From contig JBAUUR010000165.1 of assembly GCA_049582805.1 (NCBI GenBank), positions 62,001 to 126,000 of the forward strand: a stretch of DNA of 64,000 bases, given 5' to 3'. Below, in pieces: positions 9,003-17,688 of this stretch (the stretch's first letter is position 1; each line of letters opens with the position of its first letter). Source of the stretch: CAVXFS01 sp049582805 (lineage in GTDB: Bacteria > Pseudomonadota > Gammaproteobacteria > Burkholderiales > Gallionellaceae). Both the position numbers and the translations under genes were made by a program. The notes under the pieces are model-generated. The model worked only from the letters and a program-made list of their open reading frames with translations. It did not search any database and was not told the origin of the DNA.

Positions 9003-9998
9003 GTGACCGACGACCAAGCCGTGCAATGCCCCCTTCCCACGAATGAAGCACAGCGCCTGCGGGCGGTCCGTTCCTACGACATTCTTGACACCCCGCCGGA
9101 GGTGGATTTTGATACTCTGACACGGGTGGCGGGCCACGCTTTGAACACGCCGGCGGCAGTGATCGGGTTGATGGATGCGGAACGGCTATGGTTCAAGTCA
9201 CGACTTGGACTGGAGGTGCCACAGCTCGATCGCCAGATTGCCTTTTGCGCGCATGCCATCATGCGGCCCGACGAGCCGCTTGTCGTGGAAGACCTGCAAC
9301 AGGACCATCGCTTCAAGGGAAACCCGCTGGTGACGCAGGCTCCTCATCTGCGTTTTTATGCGGGCGCCCCACTCATCGATCAGCATGGCTATGCACTCGG
9401 CACCATCGCCGTAGTGGACACGCAGCCTCGCACGATAAACGAGGCCCAACGCGTCTTGCTGCGTGATCTGTCTACCCTGGTGATCGCCGCTCTGGAAAAC
9501 CGGCAGCGCGCGAACATGCTCGGCCATCTGGCCATGACCGATCATCTGACCGGACTGGCTAACAGGGCGCAGTTCGAACGGACCCTGAATGCCGAAATGG
9601 CCCATGCGCGGCGTACGGACGAGCCGTTCACCGTGTTTTACATGGACCTGGATGACTTCAAGGACGTCAATGACACCCTCGGCCACGCTGCGGGTGACGA
9701 GGTGCTGCGCGAGGTCGCCGCCCGCATGACAGAGCAGGTGCGCACCGAGGATCTGCTGGCACGCATAGGCGGCGACGAATTTGCCATATTCATGCGCCAA
9801 AGCAACGAGGACTCAGCCGAAACACTGGCCCGGCGCATCATTGAGGTGGTAGCGGCACCCATCACCCTTTCCACTGGCGACACGGTCAGCGTCGGCATTT
9901 CGGTCGGTATTGCGACCTATACGGATGCCAACGACTCCATGGCGACCCTGTTGGCCCAGGCGGATCAGGCTCTCTACGAGGATAAGCGAAAAAAATGA
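9003..9998 (+). CDS. GAF-GGDEF diguanylate cyclase
   Basis: A 331-residue cytoplasmic protein without membrane segments. Residues about 15-165 form a GAF sensor domain (YDILDTPPEVDFD, IAFCAHAI, FYAGAPL). Residues about 172-328 form a GGDEF domain with an intact GGDEF active site (256-260). The inhibitory I-site RTED (247-250) lies five residues before it, so product inhibition by c-di-GMP is expected. It should make c-di-GMP from two GTP in response to an unknown ligand. The GTG start at 9003 is supported by AGGAGG at 8993-8998. It stands alone between the kinase pair and the cold-shock gene. Confidence 0.9.
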   Translation: MTDDQAVQCPLPTNEAQRLRAVRSYDILDTPPEVDFDTLTRVAGHALNTPAAVIGLMDAERLWFKSRLGLEVPQLDRQIAFCAHAIMRPDEPLVVEDLQQDHRFKGNPLVTQAPHLRFYAGAPLIDQHGYALGTIAVVDTQPRTINEAQRVLLRDLSTLVIAALENRQRANMLGHLAMTDHLTGLANRAQFERTLNAEMAHARRTDEPFTVFYMDLDDFKDVNDTLGHAAGDEVLREVAARMTEQVRTEDLLARIGGDEFAIFMRQSNEDSAETLARRIIEVVAAPITLSTGDTVSVGISVGIATYTDANDSMATLLAQADQALYEDKRKK

Positions 9999-10233
9999 TT
10001 TGTTGGTCGCATCACCGGCAGGGCGTGATGTTCTGCCAAACAGCTTCTGATCATTTCATTTGCTATTCCGCCCAATACGGCGCATAGTGCGCGCCAGCGA
10101 TTCTCAAGTCTGTTGTTGTTGTCTGGTTCAGTGCCCGCACTTCTGCGGAATTCTTCCCTTCATATCCTTGCCGTCTTGACCGTCGCCCCGATCAGGGGAT
10201 CGTCCCCTTATGTTTGTTTTCAGGAGATTCAAT

Positions 10234-10440
10234 ATGGCAACAGGTACTGTAAAGTGGTTCAACGATTCCAAGGGCTTCGGTTTCATTACGCCGGAGAGTG
10301 GCGGCAATGATCTCTTCGCGCATTTTTCCGCAATCCAGAATTCCGGCTTCAAGACGCTGACCGAAGGTCAGCGCGTGAATTTCGACATCACCGTCGGCCC
10401 CAAGGGTCAGCAGGCGTCGAACATCCGTGGCGCAAATTAA
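10234..10440 (+). CDS. CspA-family cold-shock protein
   Basis: A 68-residue single OB-fold RNA/DNA-binding protein acting as an RNA chaperone. RNP1 (KGFGFI, near residues 15-20) and an RNP2-like DLFAHFS are intact, and the length is typical. The ATG at 10234 is preceded by GGAG at 10222-10225; an ATG at 10210 in frame is less likely. A 235-base untranslated stretch lies upstream, comparable to the long leaders of cspA-type mRNAs, and contains CCCCGATCAGGGG near 10191. The stop codon abuts the ATG of a second initiation factor IF-1. Confidence 0.92.
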   Translation: MATGTVKWFNDSKGFGFITPESGGNDLFAHFSAIQNSGFKTLTEGQRVNFDITVGPKGQQASNIRGAN

Positions 10441-10707
10441 ATGGCCAAGGAAGAACTGCTCGAAATGAATGGCCAGGTGGACGAAGTCCTGCCTGACTCG
10501 CGTTACCGCGTCACGCTGGAGAACGGTCACCGGCTCATTGCCTATAGCGCCGGCAAGATGCGCAAGAACCACATCCGCATCATTGCCGGCGACAAGGTCT
10601 CCCTGGAAATTTCCCCCTACGATCTGAGCAAGGGACGCATCACTTTCCGCCATATCGAAACGCGCGGCCCAGCCATTCCCCAGCAGCAGCAGCGGCGCAG
10701 GTATTGA
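10441..10707 (+). CDS. infA: Second translation initiation factor IF-1
   Basis: An 88-residue IF-1 paralogue of the factor encoded in the ribosomal cluster at 55076-55294. The OB-fold core is conserved (NGHRLIAYSAGKMRKNHIRI, then GDKVSLEISPYDLSKGRI). A C-terminal extension rich in Gln and Arg (QQQQRRR) is absent from the 72-residue copy. Its ATG directly follows the cold-shock gene's TAA with no Shine-Dalgarno site of its own, so translation is probably coupled. A stress- or cold-specific initiation role is inferred from the neighbour. Confidence 0.88.
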   Translation: MAKEELLEMNGQVDEVLPDSRYRVTLENGHRLIAYSAGKMRKNHIRIIAGDKVSLEISPYDLSKGRITFRHIETRGPAIPQQQQRRRY

Positions 10708-10719
10708 GCAAGGCCCGCG

Positions 10720-11376
10720 ATGCCCGGCTATGAAGTGAGGCGGCAGCAGATCGCGATTGCCGGCGGAGCCGATCTGCATGTCCGCTCCCTGCTTGACCGG
10801 CAGCAATACTGCGATCCCCTCGGCGAAGCTGAAGCTGCCGGAATTTCGCCGGCTTGCTGGCCGCTGTTCGGTCAGGTCTGGCCATCGGCACAGAAGCTGG
10901 CCGACCTGATGCAGTGCTGGGAACTGGGGTCACAGCGTGTGCTGGAAATCGGCTGCGGTCTGGGGCTGGCCAGCATGGTGATCCACCGGCGGCTGGGCGA
11001 TATCACGGCCAGCGATTGCCACCCGTTGACTAAAGAGTTTCTGCAAGCCAATCTGCTGCTAAATCATCTGCCGGATTTGAAGTACTGCACCGGCAACTGG
11101 GGACACGCCAATGCGGCGCTGGGCGAGTTCGACCTGATCATCGGCAGCGATGTCCTGTATGAGCGCGACCATCCGGCACAGCTGGCGGAATTCATCCTGC
11201 TGCACGCCGCACCACGTGCCGAGGTGCTGATCATCGACCCGAATCGCGGCAACCGCAGCGCGCTCAACCGCTGCATGGCAGTAGCCGGATTCGCGCTGAC
11301 CAGCACGATGCTGGATACTCCGCTGCAGGACGGCAGCCTGTACCGCGGACGTCTGCTGCATTACCGCAGAGCGTAG
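10720..11376 (+). CDS. Class I SAM-dependent methyltransferase, methyltransferase_16-like
   Basis: A 218-residue Rossmann-fold methyltransferase. The SAM-binding motif I is EIGCGLGLA (76-84). An acidic residue follows in TASDCHP, and FDLIIGSDVLYE matches the post-motif region of the lysine/nicotinamide methyltransferase-like family. It would transfer a methyl group to a protein or small molecule; the substrate cannot be inferred. It follows the IF-1 gene by 12 bases and may be part of the same transcript. It converges on the FkbM gene with no clear terminator between. Confidence 0.75.
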   Translation: MPGYEVRRQQIAIAGGADLHVRSLLDRQQYCDPLGEAEAAGISPACWPLFGQVWPSAQKLADLMQCWELGSQRVLEIGCGLGLASMVIHRRLGDITASDCHPLTKEFLQANLLLNHLPDLKYCTGNWGHANAALGEFDLIIGSDVLYERDHPAQLAEFILLHAAPRAEVLIIDPNRGNRSALNRCMAVAGFALTSTMLDTPLQDGSLYRGRLLHYRRA

Positions 11377-11464
11377 TCCGGCAAGCAACTGCAAGAAAAT
11401 CCGGATGGCCAGCGCACTCACCTCAGACAACCCAACACATCCCCAGCCTTGCCACTCCCGATAT

Positions 11465-12184
11465 CTAGCCAGCTCTCTTGCACAGAAAATCCGCCTGAAC
11501 AGCCTGTCCACAGCTATCGTAGGCAGTATTGAATACACCAGCGAGATGAAAGCCCCGGTCCGATAGCCAATTTATTATTTCCCACGCCAATTTCTGGCCT
11601 GCATACAACTCAACGAAAGAGCACTCGCAATAAATCCAGTCAAAGTGCTTGAGCAGTGACTCACAACCAGCCAGTGCTTCATACTCAAAACCCTGGACAT
11701 CCAGCTTCAGCAAGGCTGGGGCGAGCATCTGTTCCGCCTTCAGAAATTCATCGAGCGGGGCAACTCTCACATCGACCTGGGCAACCTCCGCCGTGCCCGG
11801 GAACATTGTTGTCTGAACAGAAGAAATGGGAAGCAACGAAGAAGAATCATCCCGCTGTGAAATATGCATGGCACGCGTTTCCGCCGCCGCACCTATCGCA
11901 ACCTGATGCAGCTGAACATTGCCATCCCCGGAAAATACCCGACGAAAAATTGCCGCAGGTTTCTGCAGCGGCTCGAAAGAAATGATTTTCGCGTTTGGAA
12001 AACAGTGCCTGGCCACCAGGGCGAATTGTCCGCGATTTGCGCCAATGTCCACCAGCAACCGGCACTCGCCCAGGCCTCTGAGCACGGCCTCATGCTCCAC
12101 TCCTGCCGCAGCGCCCTTAAACAACCCATTAATGAAAAAAGCCGCCCGCAATATCTTTGCAAGTTTTGTCGCCTTGAACATCAT
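11465..12184 (-). CDS. FkbM-family methyltransferase
   Basis: A 239-residue SAM-dependent O-methyltransferase of the FkbM type. DIGANRGQFA (46-55) is the SAM-binding loop, followed by ISFEPLQKP with the conserved Glu-Pro and a later LLKLDVQGFEYEAL, all hallmarks of the family. Members often methylate sugars of surface polysaccharides. The next gene upstream is a polysaccharide flippase on the same strand, and both are richer in A+T than their neighbours, which suggests a small transferred surface-glycan module. Substrate unknown. Confidence 0.85.
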   Translation of the reverse strand: MMFKATKLAKILRAAFFINGLFKGAAAGVEHEAVLRGLGECRLLVDIGANRGQFALVARHCFPNAKIISFEPLQKPAAIFRRVFSGDGNVQLHQVAIGAAAETRAMHISQRDDSSSLLPISSVQTTMFPGTAEVAQVDVRVAPLDEFLKAEQMLAPALLKLDVQGFEYEALAGCESLLKHFDWIYCECSFVELYAGQKLAWEIINWLSDRGFHLAGVFNTAYDSCGQAVQADFLCKRAG

Positions 12185-12326
12185 GCCAGGTCAATTCCCA
12201 ACGCTGCGCAGTATGCGCACTGTCTCTTCACCAACGCCCATGCATCGGCTTCCCGCTTCCATGATTTTTCCATCCGCATCCGCACCAGATTGATTATCCG
12301 TTTGCCGTTAAGGCCCATGCTGTTTA

Positions 12327-13550
12327 TCAAACAACAAACTTGCGCGACCTTGCATACAGGTACTGTGCCGTAGCCGTTCCGATCGGAACGAGTACATAAC
12401 CCCAGGCCGCCCCTTCTAACCCATACATGGCAATAATAGGCACAGAGCCAATAAAAAATACCAGGCCCCCAAGGGATCCAAAGAATTCTGCCTTCACATT
12501 TTTCTGAGCTCTCCAATATAATCCGGCAACCCGGTTGACAAAGTAGATTCCGTTGCCAAACCAGGCAATCAACAAGATGTATGAATAAGGCTCGAATCGA
12601 TCCCCCAGTATCAGCCTGATTGCAAGTTTTCCAAACACAAGTATCAACAAAACGCCGAGAAACCATATTCCGATACCGATAACCAGCAGTCTTCCCGTAG
12701 ACAACTTCAATTCTGCCAGCCCTATTTTCCCGGCAAGATGCGCAAACCAGACGGGAACAATGGTCTCCAGCTGTTCCAGCAATACATTGGCTGCATTGCC
12801 AATGCTTCGAATGCTGACCAGGATGGCAACCGATTCGGCAGAATAAAAATAACCCAGCACAAACGCCTGCAGGAATGCGATCCAGTTGAACAATGCTTGC
12901 AACACGGACCAGCGACTAAGGTGCAAATGCTCCCTGGCCAAGGCCTTCACCTGGGACAAGGCGATAGATTCGTGTTCTGTGGAGAACGTGTGAAACAGGG
13001 TGGGAGATGCACCAACCAGCGCAGAAGCAATCAGCACGATCAATACGCCAGACAAGTCGGCAGGCCGCACCAGCAGCAGCAATACGATGCGGAGCCCAAG
13101 GGTGACCATGCTCACCTTGCAGGCTGCCGCCGCATCCTGAAACACATAGCTCGCCCTGCGACAATAGTCCGAAGTCTGCTGGGCTGCCAGGAACAGCCAC
13201 AATAAAACCGCTTCCTGGGCAGAGATTTCCCACCCTAACGAGCTGCCATACCCGCTGAACCCGGCTGCGATTATTGCGGCAAGCAATATGGCCCAAATAA
13301 TCTGGGCTATCTGCAAACCATGCCGGTAAAAACTCAAATACGGGGTGTGGGAACTGACCAATGGCGCCGCATAGATGAACAAAGCAACGTTAAGCAATAT
13401 GGTCAGCGTGTAGGCAGTCAGCACATACCCCAGCTTACCCTGATCGCTCAACCCCAACAGGTGGGCGCCAATGACGATTGTCAGGAAACTCCCTCCTGAC
13501 ACGATCATTTGATCGACAAACGAGGTAAAAAGATTTTTTTTTGATAACAA
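12327..13550 (-). CDS. Wzx-like polysaccharide flippase / O-antigen export membrane protein
   Basis: A 407-residue protein made almost wholly of hydrophobic helices, about 12 segments, in the pattern of the polysaccharide-transport (MATE/MOP) superfamily. It would flip an undecaprenyl-linked glycan across the inner membrane. The best in-frame start is the TTG at 13550, which has no convincing Shine-Dalgarno. Codons 4-7 include a run of nine A residues (minus strand, 13530-13538). An ATG at 13573 would be in frame only if one A were added, so the annotated start is uncertain. A 142-base gap separates it from the FkbM gene. The low length and AT-rich coding are compatible with transfer. Confidence 0.75.
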   Translation of the reverse strand: MLSKKNLFTSFVDQMIVSGGSFLTIVIGAHLLGLSDQGKLGYVLTAYTLTILLNVALFIYAAPLVSSHTPYLSFYRHGLQIAQIIWAILLAAIIAAGFSGYGSSLGWEISAQEAVLLWLFLAAQQTSDYCRRASYVFQDAAAACKVSMVTLGLRIVLLLLVRPADLSGVLIVLIASALVGASPTLFHTFSTEHESIALSQVKALAREHLHLSRWSVLQALFNWIAFLQAFVLGYFYSAESVAILVSIRSIGNAANVLLEQLETIVPVWFAHLAGKIGLAELKLSTGRLLVIGIGIWFLGVLLILVFGKLAIRLILGDRFEPYSYILLIAWFGNGIYFVNRVAGLYWRAQKNVKAEFFGSLGGLVFFIGSVPIIAMYGLEGAAWGYVLVPIGTATAQYLYARSRKFVV

Positions 13551-14184
13551 GACGATCTACTTTCGAGGCTCATGCAGCCGGTCAAGAACCGGCGCAACCC
13601 TGTCGCCCAAACATACCGGCAAGCCAGTCACACCGCTTCCCCGGCTTCAGAATTGGCAAAGGACAGGGCGCTCATCAAGGCAAATCAAACCGGCATGATC
13701 AGGAAACTGTGGATTGAACCGGCAAACCCGTGCAGTGCTGATGACCAATCCCATCCCGGCGATTCCATGGAAATGACTTTCAATCGAGCGCGTGTTTGAC
13801 ATGGCGTAAATTCATAGATACAGGAGCTGTCCCAAATCCGCCGGCAACGAAAACAAGCGGTCAGTCTTCCAATGTGCCGGCAAGCGCAGCTAACCGCTGT
13901 GCGGCTTGATTGAACCTTCGGATGGATGCATTCGCAATTGGAACTCGGCCGCTTTTTGCCGGAATTATAACCCATTCAATCTGCCCGACTCATTGAATCG
14001 GACGGACACCGCGGCCAACTCCACTCTGAACCTCGACGGCATGGCATGCTTTCCTATTATGGGCACCATCTGTCGCGGTCGCCGTGCGGCGTGCGCCTTG
14101 CGTTGCATCCGCCTGGCCAACTTTTTTCAGCGCTTGCATAAGGTATAATGCGCGCCTTCCATGATTTAGCGAAAGGAGCCTGTC
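13551..14184. other. Intergenic region, 634 bases, no convincing gene
   Basis: No frame here looks like protein by composition or family. It contains the possible alternative ATG of the flippase (13573, minus) with a short inverted repeat CCGG-TTCTTGA-CCGG just upstream, and near its right end a possible promoter for fmdB. The remainder shows nothing recognisable. Confidence 0.5.
14144..14149 (+). promoter_or_regulatory. Possible -10 element for the fmdB-DUF502-aspS run
   Basis: A perfect TATAAT lies 36 bases before the fmdB ATG. The -35 region 17 bases upstream (a T-rich stretch, 14121-14126) is poor, so the call rests on the -10 element and position. Confidence 0.4.
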
Positions 14185-14448
14185 ATGCCCATTTACGAAT
14201 ACCGTTGCAGCAGTTGCGGCGCACAGAAGGACATGATGCAGAAGATCAGCGAACCGCCGCTCACCACCTGCCCGGAATGCGGCAAGGAAACCTTCAGCAA
14301 ACAGCTATCCGCTGCCGGTTTTCAGCTCAAGGGCAGCGGCTGGTACGCCACCGATTTCAAGGGCGGAAGCAAGCCCGAGAACAAGCCCGAGAGCAAGTGC
14401 GAGACGGCGCCGTGCGCCACATGTCCGGCCGCCGGTAACAACGCGTGA
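14185..14448 (+). CDS. FmdB-family zinc-ribbon protein
   Basis: An 87-residue small protein starting MPIYEYRCSSCG. The paired CxxC motifs (C8-C11 and the later TCPECGK) form a zinc ribbon, and a Gly/Lys-rich low-complexity tail ends in CATCPAAGN. The family is named for a putative regulatory protein of amidase genes, but its role is not established. AAAGGAG at 14173-14179 supports the ATG. It overlaps the following DUF502 gene at GTGA, so the two are translationally coupled, and this pair commonly precedes aspS in betaproteobacteria. Confidence 0.88.
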   Translation: MPIYEYRCSSCGAQKDMMQKISEPPLTTCPECGKETFSKQLSAAGFQLKGSGWYATDFKGGSKPENKPESKCETAPCATCPAAGNNA

Positions 14449-15080
14449 AAAAATATTTGCTGACCGGGTTATTGGTCTGGGTGCCGCTCGGCATCACCAT
14501 CTGGGTGCTGAACCTGACCATAGGCATCATGGATCAAACCTTGTTGCTGCTGCCGGAAAGCTGGCGCCCGGACCATGTACTGGGCATCCACATTCCCGGC
14601 CTTGGCGTGATACTCACTGCAGTGATCGTGATCGGCACCGGCCTGCTGACACGCAATGTGCTCGGCCAGCGCATACTGGTTTATTGGGATGGCTTGCTGC
14701 AGCGCATCCCCTTCGTGAACTCGATTTACAAGAGCGTCAAGCAAGTCAGCGATACGCTGCTATCCAGCGAAGGCAATTCGTTCCGCAAGGTGTTGCTGGT
14801 GCGCTACCCGCATCCTCAGGCCTGGTCGCTGGCTTTCCAGACCAGCGTGGCCAGCGAAGCGGTCGCATCCCATCTGGACGGGGAATATGTGGGGGTATTC
14901 ATTCCGACCACGCCCAGCCCGGTGAACGGATTCTACTTTTATGTGCGCAAATCCGAGACCATCGAACTGAACATCAGCGTGGACATGGCGCTGAAATCCA
15001 TAATTTCCATGGGAGTGGTTCCGCCCGTCGCCACTGCCTTGCCAGTCTCCCGGCACAATTCTGCCAACGACTTCAATTAA
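14445..15080 (+). CDS. DUF502 inner-membrane protein
   Basis: A 211-residue protein with two N-terminal transmembrane helices (about residues 5-27 and 52-75) followed by a soluble beta-rich domain. It has the motifs IPFVNSIYKSVKQV and GVFIPTTPSPVNGFY that typify DUF502. Function is unknown. The start is a GTG at 14445 overlapping the fmdB stop. It is followed 22 bases later by aspS. The conserved company with fmdB and aspS is an observation, not a functional proof. Confidence 0.88.
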   Translation: MKKYLLTGLLVWVPLGITIWVLNLTIGIMDQTLLLLPESWRPDHVLGIHIPGLGVILTAVIVIGTGLLTRNVLGQRILVYWDGLLQRIPFVNSIYKSVKQVSDTLLSSEGNSFRKVLLVRYPHPQAWSLAFQTSVASEAVASHLDGEYVGVFIPTTPSPVNGFYFYVRKSETIELNISVDMALKSIISMGVVPPVATALPVSRHNSANDFN

Positions 15081-15102
15081 TTTTTGTTTATCTGACTGAA
15101 TC

Positions 15103-16905
15103 ATGCGTACACATTTTTGCGGACAACTTAATGTTTCCAATCTGGGCCAGACTGTCACCCTGTGCGGCTGGGCGCACCGCCGCCGCGACCACGGCGGGGT
15201 GATATTCATCGACCTGCGCGACCGCGAGGGACTGGCGCAAGTGGTGTGCGATCCCGACCGCGCCGAGATGTTCAAGACTGCCGAATCGGTGCGCAACGAA
15301 TTTGTGTTGAAAGTGACGGGGCGCGTGCGCCGCCGTCCGGACGGCACCGACAATCCCAACATCCCCAGCGGCGAGATTGAAATCCTGTGCCACGAAATCG
15401 ATGTGCTGAACACTTCGGTGACGCCGCCGTTCCAGCTCGACGACGAGAACCTGTCCGAAAACGTGCGCCTGACGCACCGCGTGATAGACCTGCGCCGCCC
15501 GCAGATGCAGAACAACATGATGCTGCGCTACAGGACCGCGCGGGCCTTCCGCCGCTTCCTCGACGACAAGGGCTTCATCGACATCGAGACGCCGATGCTG
15601 ACCAAATCCACGCCGGAAGGCGCGCGCGACTATCTGGTGCCGTCGCGCGTGCATGCCGGGGAATTCTTTGCGCTGCCGCAATCGCCGCAATTGTTCAAGC
15701 AACTGTTGATGGTGGCCGGCTTCGACCGCTATTACCAGATCACCAAATGCTTCCGCGACGAAGACCTGCGCGCCGACCGCCAGCCCGAATTCACCCAGGT
15801 GGATATCGAGACTTCGTTCCTCGGCGAAGAGCAGATCATGGCGCTGATGGAAGACATGATCCGCACCGTGTTCAAGGAAGTGCTGAATGTGGCGCTGCCC
15901 AACCCGTTCCCGCGCCTCACCCACGCCGAGGCGATGCGGCGCTTCGGCTCCGACAAGCCGGACCTGCGCGTGACACTGGAACTGACCGAAGTGACCGATG
16001 CGGTCAGGGACGTCGCGTTCAAGGTATTCGCCGGCGTGGCGAATTCCGAAAACGGGCGGGTGGCAGCGTTGCGCGTGCCGGGCGGTGCGGCGTTCACGCG
16101 CGGCGAGATCGACGACTACACCAAGTTCGTCGGCATCTACGGCGCCAAGGGACTGGCCTACATCAAGGTCAACGACGTGACCCAGTTGAATGAAACCGGC
16201 CTGCAATCGCCGATCGTCAAAAACCTGCATGAGGCCGCACTGAAGACCATCATCACCCGGACAGGCGCCGCGAACGGCGATATCATATTCTTCGGCGCGG
16301 ACAAGGCCAGGATCGTGAACGACGCGCTGGGCGCATTGCGCAGCAGGATCGGCCATGAAAAAAACCATACCAATGGCAAGGCATGGGAACCGGTATGGGT
16401 GACGGACTTTCCGATGTTCGAATACGATGAAGAGGCGAAGCGCTGGAATGCCTGCCACCATCCGTTCACCTCGCCCAAGGACGAGCACCTCGAGTATCTG
16501 GAGACCGATCCGGGCAGGTGTCTGGCCAAGGCCTACGACCTCGCCTTGAACGGTTCCGAAATCGGCGGTGGCTCGGTGCGTATCCACAAGGAAGCAGTGC
16601 AGAGCCAGGTGTTCCGCGCGCTCAACATCGGCGCGGAAGAAGCGCAGCTCAAGTTCGGCTTTCTGCTCGACGCCCTGCAATACGGCGCGCCGCCGCACGG
16701 CGGGCTGGCCTTCGGCCTCGACCGCATCGTCGCCATGATGACCGGCGCCGAATCCATCCGCGACGTGATCGCCTTCCCCAAGACCCAGCGCGCACAATGC
16801 CTGCTGACCCACGCGCCGAGCGCGGTGGATGAAAAGCAGTTGCGCGAACTGCACATCCGCCTGCGCCAGCAAACGCAGACTACGGTGGAAGTGACCAAGG
16901 AGTAA
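15103..16905 (+). CDS. aspS: Aspartate--tRNA ligase
   Basis: A 600-residue bacterial-type class II aminoacyl-tRNA synthetase that charges tRNA-Asp. The order is an N-terminal OB-fold anticodon-binding domain (about 1-110, GWAHRRRDHGG), the catalytic core with class II motif 2 (TKCFRDEDLRADRQPEFTQ), a bacterial GAD insertion (about 300-400), and motif 3 near the C terminus (GGLAFGLDRIVAMM). Length is typical. In several betaproteobacteria the enzyme is non-discriminating and also charges tRNA-Asn; the sequence alone does not settle this here. It is followed three bases later by a secreted RNase gene, which is unusual next to nudB. Confidence 0.97.
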   Translation: MRTHFCGQLNVSNLGQTVTLCGWAHRRRDHGGVIFIDLRDREGLAQVVCDPDRAEMFKTAESVRNEFVLKVTGRVRRRPDGTDNPNIPSGEIEILCHEIDVLNTSVTPPFQLDDENLSENVRLTHRVIDLRRPQMQNNMMLRYRTARAFRRFLDDKGFIDIETPMLTKSTPEGARDYLVPSRVHAGEFFALPQSPQLFKQLLMVAGFDRYYQITKCFRDEDLRADRQPEFTQVDIETSFLGEEQIMALMEDMIRTVFKEVLNVALPNPFPRLTHAEAMRRFGSDKPDLRVTLELTEVTDAVRDVAFKVFAGVANSENGRVAALRVPGGAAFTRGEIDDYTKFVGIYGAKGLAYIKVNDVTQLNETGLQSPIVKNLHEAALKTIITRTGAANGDIIFFGADKARIVNDALGALRSRIGHEKNHTNGKAWEPVWVTDFPMFEYDEEAKRWNACHHPFTSPKDEHLEYLETDPGRCLAKAYDLALNGSEIGGGSVRIHKEAVQSQVFRALNIGAEEAQLKFGFLLDALQYGAPPHGGLAFGLDRIVAMMTGAESIRDVIAFPKTQRAQCLLTHAPSAVDEKQLRELHIRLRQQTQTTVEVTKE

Positions 16906-16908
16906 TTC

Positions 16909-17280
16909 ATGCTGCGCAGCGTCAGAACGCTGGTGCTGTTTGGGCTGCTAATGTGTCTGCCATTGGCAGTGCAGGCACGCCAACACTCTCGCCATGACGC
17001 TGACCTGCCTTACATCAGTCAGTACCAGTTAGCCCCCGAAGCCCGCACCACCCTGCGCCTGATCAAACAGGGCGGCCCCTTTCCCTTTCCGCGCGACGGC
17101 GTGGTGTTTGGCAATTACGAGCATCGCCTGCCGCGGCAGCCGCGCGGCTATTACCACGAATACACGGTGAAAACGCCTGGCGCGCACAATCGCGGCGCGC
17201 GGCGCATCATATGCGGGCCGCTGCCGGAGTGCTATTACAGCGGCGACCATTACCGGACTTTTCAACGCATCAGGGAGTAA
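16909..17280 (+). CDS. Secreted guanyl-specific ribonuclease (barnase/RNase Sa family)
   Basis: A 123-residue protein with a Sec signal peptide (basic MLRSVR, hydrophobic 8-21, cleavage after VQA near 23) and a microbial RNase domain. The catalytic set can be matched to RNase Sa: E84 in YYHEYTV, R95 and R99 in NRGARRI, and H114 in GDHYRTF. It would cleave RNA after guanosine in the periplasm or outside the cell. The next gene is a barstar inhibitor three bases downstream, so the pair forms an export nuclease with cytoplasmic immunity. Its start lies three bases after the aspS stop. Confidence 0.9.
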   Translation: MLRSVRTLVLFGLLMCLPLAVQARQHSRHDADLPYISQYQLAPEARTTLRLIKQGGPFPFPRDGVVFGNYEHRLPRQPRGYYHEYTVKTPGAHNRGARRIICGPLPECYYSGDHYRTFQRIRE

Positions 17281-17283
17281 GCG

Positions 17284-17688
17284 ATGGGAACTGTGTGCAC
17301 GCGCCTGCAGGATGTAAACGAGGCGGGCGCGTATCGCCTGAATTGTCCACTGGATGAGTTGCGCGCGGAAGCGACGCAGGCCAGCTTTGCGTTATTCGAG
17401 GCCGACTTGGCGGCATTGCATGGAAAAGGCGGATTTCTCGCCGCTGTGGCGCTGGCGGTGAACGCACCGGAATGGTTCGGCAATAACTGGGATGCGCTGG
17501 CCGATGCTTTGGGCGACCTTTCCTGGCAACCTGCTGCCGGTTATGTGCTGCTGCTGCGCAATGGCGGTGAAGCGCTGGGGCTAAGTGCCGCGGACCATGA
17601 GACAGTATCGGAGATTTTTGCCCATACGGTGGATTTCTGGAAGTCGCTGGGCAGACCGTTCTGGGTGTTTTTTGCCGATGCCGTATAA
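17284..17688 (+). CDS. Barstar-family ribonuclease inhibitor
   Basis: A 134-residue cytoplasmic protein without signal peptide. The barstar core is seen in FPxxxGxNWDAL-type sequence (PEWFGNNWDALADALGDL, about residues 60-77), preceded by the helix that binds the nuclease active site and followed by a strand-rich VLLLRNG region. It should neutralise the RNase encoded immediately upstream. It has an N-terminal extension of about 20 residues compared with the 90-residue Bacillus barstar. Its 3' end overlaps the nudB start by 11 bases. Confidence 0.88.
   Translation: MGTVCTRLQDVNEAGAYRLNCPLDELRAEATQASFALFEADLAALHGKGGFLAAVALAVNAPEWFGNNWDALADALGDLSWQPAAGYVLLLRNGGEALGLSAADHETVSEIFAHTVDFWKSLGRPFWVFFADAV

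Noticed and set aside
13572..13799. 75-residue plus-strand frame upstream of the flippase gene
   Set aside because: No Shine-Dalgarno, family resemblance or protein-like composition; probably a chance frame in the intergenic region.
15387..16193. Long plus-strand frame inside aspS
   Set aside because: Out-of-frame shadow caused by high GC; the aspS frame is unambiguous.
17585..17677. Extended nudB start inside the barstar gene
   Set aside because: The Nudix family begins at MPYKQ; the extra residues are a shadow of barstar in another frame.
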